Assembly: GCA_025966215.1 (NCBI GenBank)
Contig: JAOPVM010000303.1
Location: 1 to 5,407 of the forward strand
Length of the DNA stretch: 5,407 bases
Source: Klenkia sp.
GTDB taxonomy: Bacteria; Actinomycetota; Actinomycetes; Mycobacteriales; Geodermatophilaceae
Reading direction: 5' to 3'
The position numbers and the translations under genes were made by a program. The notes below the pieces were generated by a model. The model worked only from the letters and a program-made list of their open reading frames with translations, did not search any database and was not told where the DNA came from. Shown here piece after piece: positions 1-4,415 of the stretch (positions are counted from its first letter, which is position 1; every line of letters starts with the position of its first letter).

Positions 1-298
1 CCGTTGCCCCCTGGGGCACGCCGATCTGCGCGATGGTGCCGTTGTCGGTGACCGTCGCGGTCGGGAAGCTCCCGGTGTCACCGTTGACGGTGGTCGTGCC
101 GGTGTTCGTGATCCCGGTGGCCGCCAGGACGGCGAACGACTGTGTCGCGCCCTGCGGTACCGCGGTGGCGGCCGCCGCCTCGGCGGTGCCGGCCGTGCCG
201 ATCAGTCCGGCGGCAGCCAGCAGGATCGTGGAGGCGATCCCGCCGGCGAGCCACGTGGTTCGGGTGGGCTGACGCCCGAGGTCGAGGACCGACGTCAT
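1..298 (-). CDS. DUF3494 (ice-binding-like) secreted protein, N-terminal 99 residues, cut by window edge
   Basis: Partial gene: the start is inside the window and the rest lies to the left. It starts at ATG 298-296, with AGGAG (complement of 306-310) 7 nt upstream, a strong ribosome binding site. Residues 1-15 are a polar n-region (GRQPTRTT), followed by a hydrophobic h-region at about 17-36 and a likely signal peptidase site in the Ala-rich stretch near residues 39-44. The mature part begins with SFAVLAATGITNTGTTTVNG (residues 54-73). From knowledge of the family, this matches the opening of DUF3494 domains: SFAVLAG, then a TNTG turn, then a T.VNGD.G-like turn of the beta-helix. The family includes antifreeze or ice-binding proteins of bacteria, fungi and algae. 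Many actinobacterial members have no tested ice activity and may be surface or adhesion proteins, so the family call is firm but the function is inferred. Length, C-terminal anchor and any repeats cannot be seen. Confidence 0.8.
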   Translation of the reverse strand, partial: MTSVLDLGRQPTRTTWLAGGIASTILLAAAGLIGTAGTAEAAAATAVPQGATQSFAVLAATGITNTGTTTVNGDTGSFPTATVTDNGTIAQIGVPQGAT

Positions 299-334
299 GT
301 CGGCACTCCTGTCTCCAGCCCCGCAGGCCGGGTC

Positions 335-357
335 GCGTCGTTCACAGAAGACGACGC
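335..357 (-). other. Perfect 7-bp hairpin in the DUF3494 leader
   Basis: On the minus strand, GCGTCGT and ACGACGC form a perfect 7-bp stem around the 9-nt loop CTTCTGTGA. The hairpin ends about 24 nt before the AGGAG ribosome binding site of the DUF3494 gene. The loop and the stem edge carry one of two copies of TCTTCTGTGA in this leader; the other copy is at 445-454. A role in RNA control or protein binding is inference only. Confidence 0.4.
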
Positions 358-454
358 CGGCGTGGATGCCGAGGCTCGAGGGACCTTCGTGGGATCAGCC
401 TGACTGCCCGGAGGACCCAGCGGTGTAGGAAACGCGGCGTGTCGTCACAGAAGA
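337..454. repeat. Two-copy direct repeat, GTCG(T)TCACAGAAGA
   Basis: On the plus strand GTCGTTCACAGAAGA (337-351) and GTCGTCACAGAAGA (441-454) are identical except for one extra T. The copies start 104 bp apart and both lie between the M23 stop and the DUF3494 start. A 14-base near-identity is unlikely by chance in 251 bp of GC-rich DNA, and the shared core is unusually A-rich for this window. It could be a pair of protein-binding sites or a trace of local duplication. Confidence 0.45.
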
Positions 455-456
455 GC

Positions 457-496
457 AGTGATTCCACTCCTCGAGTGACTCTCGCCTCAGTGACTC
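457..496. repeat. Three AGTGA(C/T)TC direct repeats
   Basis: On the plus strand AGTGATTC (457-464), AGTGACTC (474-481) and AGTGACTC (489-496) lie in the same orientation with start-to-start spacings of 17 and 15 bp. On the minus strand they read GA(A/G)TCACT. They lie about 160-200 bp upstream of the DUF3494 start and just past the M23 stop. This could be an operator array; no regulator is assigned. Confidence 0.4.
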
Positions 497-510
497 ACCC
501 AGGGTGAGCC
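492..510 (-). terminator. Hairpin downstream of the M23 gene (second of a tandem pair)
   Basis: On the minus strand GGCTCACC and GGTGAGTC form an 8-bp stem around loop CTG. The pair at 493/509 is a G-U wobble in minus-strand RNA and would be an A-C mismatch on the plus strand. No U-tract follows, so this would be a U-less actinobacterial type of terminator, or merely an RNA or DNA palindrome. Confidence 0.35.
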
Positions 511-522
511 CCTCGACCTGAC

Positions 523-545
523 GGCACCGTGACGCCGACGGCGCC
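523..545 (-). terminator. Hairpin just after the M23 stop codon
   Basis: Four bases past the TGA at 552-550, GGCGCCGT and ACGGTGCC form an 8-bp stem on the minus strand with a 7-nt loop. One pair (526/542) is a G-U wobble only in minus-strand RNA. With the 492-510 hairpin it makes a tandem pair, a plausible transcription end for the M23 gene although there is no U-run. Confidence 0.45.
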
Positions 546-549
546 CGCC

Positions 550-1248
550 TCAGATGTCCGCGCCCTGGTCGCGGAGCCACACCACCGGGTCGACGGGCGG
601 GCCGTTCAAGCCACCGGAGTGCACCTCGAAGTGCAGGTGCGGGCCGGTGGACTGCCCCCGGCTGCCCAGCAGCGCGATGGTCTGCCCCGCCTCGACGACG
701 TCCCCGGCGGAGACCTCGATCTCCTCCATGTGCCCGTAGACCGTCACGTCACCGCTGACGCCCAGGATGTAGACCGCCTGGCCGTACCCGCTGGCCGCAC
801 CGGCACGCAGCACGACGCCGTCCTCGGCCGCGTACTCCGGGGTGAGCATCGGCGCAGCCAGGTCGATGCCCCAGTGCATCGTGCCCCAGCGCTGGCAGAA
901 GCAGGTGGTCATCCGGGCGCCGTCCACCGGGACGACCACCTTCGGGCGGGCAGCCTCGGCGGCGGCGACCGCGGCCGCCTCGGCCTCGGCGCGCTCGGCC
1001 CGGCTGGCCGCCACCTCGGCCAGCCGTTGCTGCGCCTGGGCCTCGGTGATCGCCATCTGCGGCATCAGCTCGGCCTCGTCCAGGAACGACGCGTTCTCCG
1101 ACGCGGTCAGCGCGTGGGCGACGCTGTCGTCGGCGGTCGCCTCGGCCGGGATGCCGGGGAACCCGAGGGTCGCGGCGAGCACCCCGCCCAGGGCCACGGC
1201 GGCCAGGAGGACCGCCGGTCGCCGTCGAGCACCTGTCCGTACCGCCAC
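550..1248 (-). CDS. Secreted M23 (LytM-type) peptidoglycan endopeptidase
   Basis: The predicted product is a 232-residue zinc metallopeptidase that would cut peptidoglycan cross-bridge or stem peptides outside the cell. I chose GTG at 1248-1246 because GGGGGA lies 6 nt upstream and the protein then opens with a clean signal sequence: RTGARRR, a hydrophobic stretch at about 11-33, and a likely AEA cleavage near residue 37. Residues 55-102 are Ala/Glu/Arg-rich and probably a helical coiled-coil spacer. The M23 domain covers about 105-227. The HxxxD zinc ligands are H125 and D129 (HWGIDLA), YGHM supplies H173, and HLHFEV supplies H204 and H206. All expected catalytic positions are present, so it should be an active enzyme. 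C116 and C118 (CFC) sit just before the first zinc motif, which is unusual. The gene is monocistronic in appearance, with its own promoter-like sequence and downstream hairpins. An in-frame TTG at 1293 would add 15 residues but has no ribosome binding site and lies upstream of the predicted transcription start. Confidence 0.92.
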   Translation of the reverse strand: MAVRTGARRRPAVLLAAVALGGVLAATLGFPGIPAEATADDSVAHALTASENASFLDEAELMPQMAITEAQAQQRLAEVAASRAERAEAEAAAVAAAEAARPKVVVPVDGARMTTCFCQRWGTMHWGIDLAAPMLTPEYAAEDGVVLRAGAASGYGQAVYILGVSGDVTVYGHMEEIEVSAGDVVEAGQTIALLGSRGQSTGPHLHFEVHSGGLNGPPVDPVVWLRDQGADI

Positions 1249-1254
1249 CCGTGG

Positions 1255-1260
1255 TCCCCC
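1255..1260 (-). promoter_or_regulatory. Ribosome binding site that fixes the M23 start
   Basis: GGGGGA on the minus strand lies 6 nt before GTG 1248. It is the only purine-rich site correctly spaced from a possible start of this frame. The competing TTG at 1293 has only TTAGG immediately next to it, which belongs to the presumed -10 element. Confidence 0.55.
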
Positions 1261-1291
1261 GTTGTCCGCCGCGACTCGATCGACAGCAGGC

Positions 1292-1320
1292 AACCTAACG
1301 AACCGTGACCGGCCTGTGAC
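1292..1320 (-). promoter_or_regulatory. Candidate promoter of the M23 gene
   Basis: On the minus strand, the -35-like hexamer GTCACA (1320-1315, four of six matches to TTGACA) is followed by a 17-bp spacer and a -10 hexamer TAGGTT (1297-1292), which fits TANNNT. Transcription would start near 1285, giving a leader of about 37 nt before GTG 1248. Both spacing and placement fit, but the -35 match is only moderate. Confidence 0.45.
1305..1320 (-). promoter_or_regulatory. MtrA-box-like direct repeat, GTCAC-N6-GTCAC
   Basis: On the minus strand, two GTCAC half-sites are separated by AGGCCG, so they repeat at 11 bp, one helical turn. The upstream copy reads GTCACA and coincides with the candidate -35. 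From general knowledge, the actinobacterial response regulator MtrA binds direct repeats of GTCAC/GTAAC type with about one turn between half-sites. It controls cell-wall hydrolase genes, including M23 peptidases in corynebacteria. The assignment here is inference from motif and target gene. Confidence 0.45.
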
Positions 1321-1357
1321 CCCCCGTCCGGCGCGTCGCCCGGGACACGCCGGGTGG

Positions 1358-1379
1358 CGAACGACACCGGTGTCATTCG
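1358..1379 (-). terminator. 22-bp near-palindrome downstream of the transporter gene
   Basis: The dyad CGAACGACACC / GGTGTCATTCG begins 19 bases past the transporter stop codon. Its 12-bp core GACACCGGTGTC is a perfect palindrome. The single mismatch (1362/1375) becomes a G-U pair only in minus-strand RNA, giving a 9-bp stem with a CCGG tetraloop. That favours an RNA hairpin such as a U-less terminator of the transporter gene. The perfect core could also be a DNA operator for the M23 gene, whose -35 is about 40 bp downstream. Confidence 0.45.
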
Positions 1380-1398
1380 GACGGCCCCGAGGTGCGGG

Positions 1399-2307
1399 TC
1401 AGCCGTGCCGGTGCGGTGCCGGCGCAGGCGCCGGGACGGCGAGGGGCACCCCGGTGGTCTCCCGCGCCGCGGTGCGCCGGGCCAGCACGGCGACCCCGAC
1501 CACCAGCCCCACCACACCGACCAGCTGACCCGCGCCGGCCAGCAGGCCGGGCGCCAGGATCTCGCCGTACACCGGTGCGGCGAGCCCGACGGCGACCAGC
1601 GGCTCGAGCACCGCCATGACCGGCAGCGACTCGATGAGCGCACCGGACTGGTAGGCCCACTGGGCGAACACGATGGAGGCCGCTCCCGAGGCCAGCAGCA
1701 CGTAGGTGGTCCAGCTGGTGAGCAGCTCGGCCGGGGGGTGGGCCACGACGTCCTTGAGCAGCAACCCGGTGATGCCGAACCCGCCGCCGGCCGCCAGGCC
1801 CAGCGCCAGCGCCTTGTGCGGCGCGGCCGGGCGCAGCGCCCACAGCGCGGCCAGCACCATCACCGTCCCCGCCCCGCCGGCACACAGCAGCAGCGCCTCC
1901 GGATCGGCGAAGGAGCTGCCGTGCTGGGGCCGCGCGGAGACGACGAACAGGCCCAGGGTCACCGCCACGACACCGGCAGCGATCCACTGGCCGCGCTCGG
2001 GGAGCAGCCGGTCGGCGTGCCGTCGGTCGACCAGGGCACCCAGGGCCAGGGAGATGACCAGCCCGCCGGACAGCAGGGGCTGCACCACGACGACCGGCCC
2101 GAACTTCAGCGCGGCGGCGTGCAGCAGGAACCCGCACAGCGCCGCACCCTGCCCGCCGATCCAGGACCGGTTGCGCACCAGCTTGCCGACCAGGCGGAGC
2201 ACCGCGCCCTCCGGGAGGTCGGCGGCGGCGTTCGTGGCCGCCCGGTGCTGCACGACGGTGGACACCGCGAAGGCGCACGCCGACAGCAGCGCCAGCAGGA
2301 TCGACAC
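1399..2307 (-). CDS. DMT-superfamily (EamA/NIPA-like) membrane transporter
   Basis: The product is about 302 residues of mostly hydrophobic sequence with roughly nine or ten membrane segments, near 2-20, 48-68, 72-94, 107-124, 138-157, 166-184, 198-216, 224-245 and 256-276. The two-fold arrangement and the FGPVVVVQPLL and VMAVLEPLVAVGLAAPVYGE stretches are characteristic of drug/metabolite transporters. The opening FAVSTVVQHRAA resembles actinobacterial NIPA-like members. The substrate cannot be told; Mg2+ or other cation transport is only a family suggestion. The C-terminal tail is PAPAPAPHRHG. The start is uncertain: GTG 2307 puts the first membrane helix at the N-terminus as usual, while GTG 2406 (same frame) adds 33 polar residues and has a weak GCAGG eight nt upstream. 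It follows the copper genes on the same strand but a hairpin intervenes, so membership of that operon is unproven. Confidence 0.85.
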   Translation of the reverse strand: MSILLALLSACAFAVSTVVQHRAATNAAADLPEGAVLRLVGKLVRNRSWIGGQGAALCGFLLHAAALKFGPVVVVQPLLSGGLVISLALGALVDRRHADRLLPERGQWIAAGVVAVTLGLFVVSARPQHGSSFADPEALLLCAGGAGTVMVLAALWALRPAAPHKALALGLAAGGGFGITGLLLKDVVAHPPAELLTSWTTYVLLASGAASIVFAQWAYQSGALIESLPVMAVLEPLVAVGLAAPVYGEILAPGLLAGAGQLVGVVGLVVGVAVLARRTAARETTGVPLAVPAPAPAPHRHG

Positions 2308-2425
2308 CCCGAGGTGGCCCTGCTGACCGGGTGGTGGGCCCTGCGCGGTGAGGACCTCCAGGGCGTGTGCGTCCAGAGCCCCGGCGCGCACCCCCGTGTC
2401 CAGCACGGCCCGAGCCTGCCACGCG

Positions 2426-2455
2426 GCGGGGTCGACGTCGTGCCGGACGCCCCGC
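2426..2455 (-). terminator. GC-rich bulged hairpin directly after the PCu(A)C-like gene
   Basis: Starting at the base after the TGA (2458-2456), the minus strand reads GCGGGGCGTC, loop CGGCAC, GACG, a 4-nt bulge TCGA, then CCCCGC. That gives 10 base pairs with nine G-C pairs. There is no U-tract. It may end or attenuate the copper operon before the transporter gene. Confidence 0.4.
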
Positions 2456-2896
2456 TCAGCCGGTGACCGGGACGGTCACGGTGATCTCGCCGGACCGGTC
2501 GAAGACGAACGTCACCTCGACCACGTCGCCCACAGCGACCGCGCCCGCGGTGTCCGGGAGCACCACGGCCGCGGTGCCCTCCAGGCCCAGGTGCAGCACG
2601 CCCTCGGCCGGCACGGTCCACGGTCCGGCGTCCACCGGGTCGTGACCGGCGCCGCTGACTGCCCGGAGCGTGTCGTCGTCGGCCCCGGCGTTCGTCACCT
2701 CCACCCGGAGCAGCGCGTCGCCGGACGCCTCGGTCAGCGTGGCCCGCAGGATCGAGACGTCCTTGCTGACCTCGACCTGGGCCGAGGACTCCCCGCCCGG
2801 TGCCTCCTCGGCCGCGGTCTGCCCCAGGTCGCCGCTGCCGGCACACCCGGCGAGCGCGAGGGCGGCGAGCGGGAGGACCAGCAGGGAACGGTTCAC
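2456..2896 (-). CDS. PCu(A)C-like (DUF461) lipoprotein lacking the copper ligands
   Basis: The predicted product is 146 residues. Residues 1-17 are a lipoprotein signal ending in the lipobox LAGC with lipidated C18, so the protein should be anchored outside the membrane. A Gly/Glu-rich linker reaches about residue 40, then a beta-sandwich domain runs to the end. The C-terminal pattern VPAEG...LPD...VAVGDVVEVTFVFDRSGEITVTVPV matches the last strands of PCu(A)C proteins, which carry Cu(I) to cytochrome oxidase with SCO partners. Unlike classic PCu(A)C, the mature protein has no methionine at all and only two histidines (H85, H102), so the H-M...M...H-x-M copper site is missing. Its position directly after sco supports the family link, but a copper-chaperone role is doubtful. 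The start is GTG 2896-2894. No good ribosome binding site precedes it, but no other start gives the lipobox. The gap to sco is 82 bp. Confidence 0.75.
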   Translation of the reverse strand: MNRSLLVLPLAALALAGCAGSGDLGQTAAEEAPGGESSAQVEVSKDVSILRATLTEASGDALLRVEVTNAGADDDTLRAVSGAGHDPVDAGPWTVPAEGVLHLGLEGTAAVVLPDTAGAVAVGDVVEVTFVFDRSGEITVTVPVTG

Positions 2897-2962
2897 GAGG
2901 GGTGCAGGTGCCCCCGCGCGAGGTGGTTGAACCCGTGACCAACCTCTCCGGACCTCGGGCGG

Positions 2963-2978
2963 GGACGACGGTCCGTCC
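2963..2978 (-). other. Small hairpin directly after the SCO stop codon
   Basis: GGACG and CGTCC pair around a 6-nt loop, beginning at the base after the TGA (2981-2979). With 5 bp it is weak and could be chance. It is listed because hairpins also touch or follow the other non-overlapping stops in this cluster. The remaining gap to the next gene (2897-2962) shows no clear promoter. Confidence 0.25.
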
Positions 2979-3641
2979 TCACTCCCCGGCGACGACCGCC
3001 AGGTCGTGCGCGATGTCCCGGGAGGTGTTGCCGGCGTCGAAGGCCACGTCGGCCTCGCCGTCGGTGCCGTAGAGCAGCAACAGCGAGGAGTGCTGCTGAC
3101 CCATCTCCTCGGCCAACGGCACCCCCGCGGCGAGCTGGGCGGCGTCGATCTCGGACTGCGTCCCGGTCAGCCCCACGATCGCCGGGGCCGGTGCGGTGGA
3201 GAACAGCGACAGGTACTCCCCCAGCACCTCGGGGGTGTCCCGGGCCGGGTCGGTGGTCACGAAGACCACCGTGGTCGCCGCGGCCACCTCCGGGTCGGAG
3301 GTCTGCAGCGCGATCGCGACGTCGGCCATCGTGGTCGGACAGATGTCCGGGCAGTTCGTGTACCCGAAGAACAGCAGCGTCGGACCGTCCGCGGTCTCCG
3401 CCGCGAAGTCGTAGGCGGCCCCGGTCTGGTCGGTGAGGGTGAACGACGGCTTCTGGTACGCATCGCGCAGGTACAACCCGTCGTAGGGGTTGTCCGGCCC
3501 GGACACCGTCGCCGGCGCCTCGCCCGAGGCGTGGTCACCGTGTCCGCCGTCGGCCTCGGCGGACCCGCCGCAGCCGGCCAGCACCAGCCCGACGGTCAGT
3601 CCGACGGCGGCCAGGACGGTACGGCGCGGGGAAGAGCTCAC
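2979..3641 (-). CDS. SCO1/SenC family copper-binding lipoprotein
   Basis: The predicted product is 220 residues. The signal peptide (residues 1-23) ends in LAGC with lipidated C24, which places it on the outer face of the membrane. Residues 60-220 form the thioredoxin-like SCO fold. FFGYTNCPDICPTTM supplies the CxxxC pair C97 and C101, VTTDPARDTP is the conserved loop at about 128-137, and H184 in GQQHSSLLLLY is the third copper ligand, 83 residues after C101. All three copper ligands are present. SCO proteins deliver copper to, or reduce the thiols of, the CuA site of cytochrome c oxidase and can aid copper homeostasis. The linker has extra histidines (GGHGDH, H34 and H37). The start is GTG 3641-3639, overlapping the TGA of ycnI by 4 bp (GTGA), which implies translational coupling; no strong ribosome binding site of its own is seen. 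Confidence 0.93.
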   Translation of the reverse strand: MSSSPRRTVLAAVGLTVGLVLAGCGGSAEADGGHGDHASGEAPATVSGPDNPYDGLYLRDAYQKPSFTLTDQTGAAYDFAAETADGPTLLFFGYTNCPDICPTTMADVAIALQTSDPEVAAATTVVFVTTDPARDTPEVLGEYLSLFSTAPAPAIVGLTGTQSEIDAAQLAAGVPLAEEMGQQHSSLLLLYGTDGEADVAFDAGNTSRDIAHDLAVVAGE

Positions 3642-4375
3642 TGACCCACGGTACGACGACGCGCGGCCAGGCCCAGGGCGAGTCCGGCCACACCGGCGAC
3701 CAACCCGAGCCCGCCGAGCACCAGCGCGGTGATCGCCAGGCCGTTGCCGTCCCCGGCCGCCGCGGCCTCGGAGCCGGAGGCAGCGGTGTCGGTGTCGGGG
3801 CTCGCCGTGGAGCCGTGGTCGTCACCACTGACGGCCGCGGACCCACTGAGGTCCAGCACCGGCGCCGGGTACTGCGGCTCCGGCTGGCCCTCCACGGTCG
3901 GCTCGATCCAGGCGGACTCGGTGCCGTCGCTGTAGGTCTGCACGGTGCCGAGGGAGAGCGACTCGACATCCGGGAACGGCCCGCCCAGCAGGGAGAACTC
4001 CTGGAACTGGCCCGGGGCGATGCCGCCACCGGCGTCGGCGGTGAACTCCACGACGGTCACCGCGCTGGTGATCTCCTCGCCGTCGGACTCCACCGGCGGG
4101 TCGAGCTGCGTGGTGGTCGGGGTGATCGTCCAGCCGGCCACCGGCTCGGCCTGCACGAAGGTCAGCGGGGTGTCGGTGGGCAGCTGGATGCGCAGCGACA
4201 CGGTGCTGGCGGTGTCGCTCTCGTTGGGGACCCGGAAGGTCATCACGCCGAAGCCACCGGGGGTGGCCTCGGCGGAGGACACCCCGACGTGCGCGGAGGC
4301 GACGCCGCCGCCGGCGGCCACGGTGATGCCGGTGGCCAGCGTGAGGACGGCGAGCCGACGGGGGGTGGTGGACAT
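3638..4375 (-). CDS. ycnI: YcnI family (DUF1775) copper-binding protein, membrane-anchored
   Basis: The predicted product is 245 residues. The ATG at 4375-4373 follows AGGAG with 4 nt spacing. Signal peptide residues 1-28 end in ASA, so the mature protein should begin with H29 (HVGVSS). In YcnI proteins this N-terminal His makes a mono-histidine copper brace. The DUF1775 domain spans about 29-160, with FRVPNESDTAS, AGWTI (W82) and the typical QTYSDGT...W motif (W156). From memory of the family, a Glu and a Trp complete the site; E52 and W156 are my candidates. A Ser/Ala/Asp-rich linker (about 175-210) leads to one membrane helix at about 213-237 and a short ARRR cytoplasmic end. Its position between copCD and sco is the usual actinobacterial order. 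Its exact role (copper capture or hand-over outside the membrane) is not settled in the family. Confidence 0.93.
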   Translation of the reverse strand: MSTTPRRLAVLTLATGITVAAGGGVASAHVGVSSAEATPGGFGVMTFRVPNESDTASTVSLRIQLPTDTPLTFVQAEPVAGWTITPTTTQLDPPVESDGEEITSAVTVVEFTADAGGGIAPGQFQEFSLLGGPFPDVESLSLGTVQTYSDGTESAWIEPTVEGQPEPQYPAPVLDLSGSAAVSGDDHGSTASPDTDTAASGSEAAAAGDGNGLAITALVLGGLGLVAGVAGLALGLAARRRTVGQ

Positions 4376-4394
4376 GCTTCTCCTGTCAGAGCGG

Positions 4395-4415
4395 TGTGCG
4401 CTGGCTCAGCGCACA
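4395..4415 (-). other. Perfect 9-bp hairpin spanning the copCD stop codon
   Basis: On the minus strand TGTGCGCTG, loop AGC, CAGCGCACA form a perfect 9-bp stem. The copCD stop TGA (4408-4406) begins in the last bases of the left arm and ends in the loop. The hairpin finishes 10 nt before the AGGAG of ycnI. No U-tract follows. It could stabilise the upstream mRNA, attenuate read-through or affect ycnI translation. Confidence 0.5.

Larger units (their letters stand above)
299..549 (-). promoter_or_regulatory. 251-bp intergenic leader of the DUF3494 gene with repeats and hairpins
   Basis: I see no convincing gene here. Short reading frames in this interval have no ribosome binding site or recognisable content. 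The interval should hold the end of the M23 transcript on the right and the promoter and leader of the DUF3494 gene on the left. It contains two tandem hairpins next to the M23 stop (523-545 and 492-510) and a small hairpin (465-477, arms CACTC/GAGTG). It also holds three AGTGA(C/T)TC repeats (457-496), two copies of TCACAGAAGA (342-351 and 445-454) and a 7-bp hairpin (335-357). I could not pick a trustworthy -35/-10 pair, so the promoter is inferred only from position. I looked for the c-di-AMP (ydaO) and c-di-GMP (GEMM) riboswitch core signatures and did not find them by eye. Confidence 0.5.

Noticed and set aside
474..496. Reading the GAGTCACT pair as a second MtrA box
   Set aside because: The half-sites are 15 bp apart, not about one helical turn, and lie far from any recognisable promoter.
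299..549. Possible c-di-AMP, c-di-GMP or other known riboswitch before the DUF3494 gene
   Set aside because: I could not find the conserved core sequences of these classes by eye; only generic hairpins and repeats are visible. A covariance-model search would be decisive.
1249..1293. TTG start at 1293 for the M23 gene
   Set aside because: It overlaps the presumed -10 element, has no spaced ribosome binding site, and adds 15 polar residues in front of a complete signal peptide.
529..1308. Plus-strand open frame (259 codons) opposite the M23 gene
   Set aside because: Shadow of the M23 reading frame; the minus-strand product carries the complete metallopeptidase motifs.
1373..2422. Second minus-strand open frame (349 codons) overlapping the transporter
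   Set aside because: Arg/Gly/Ala-rich out-of-frame translation of the same DNA; only the other frame gives membrane helices.
1354..2466. Long plus-strand open frame (370 codons) opposite the transporter
   Set aside because: The translation is rich in Gly, Arg, Gln and His with no membrane, domain or signal pattern. It lies antisense to a clear membrane protein; it is a shadow caused by high GC.
2106..2942. Minus-strand open frame starting at TTG 2942 with GGAGAGG just before it
   Set aside because: It has a decent purine-rich site, but it overlaps the lipoprotein and transporter genes out of frame and encodes an Arg/Gly-rich low-complexity sequence.
2925..2944. GGTTG/CAACC inverted repeat between sco and the PCu(A)C-like gene
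   Set aside because: Only five base pairs with a ten-base loop; expected by chance at this base composition.
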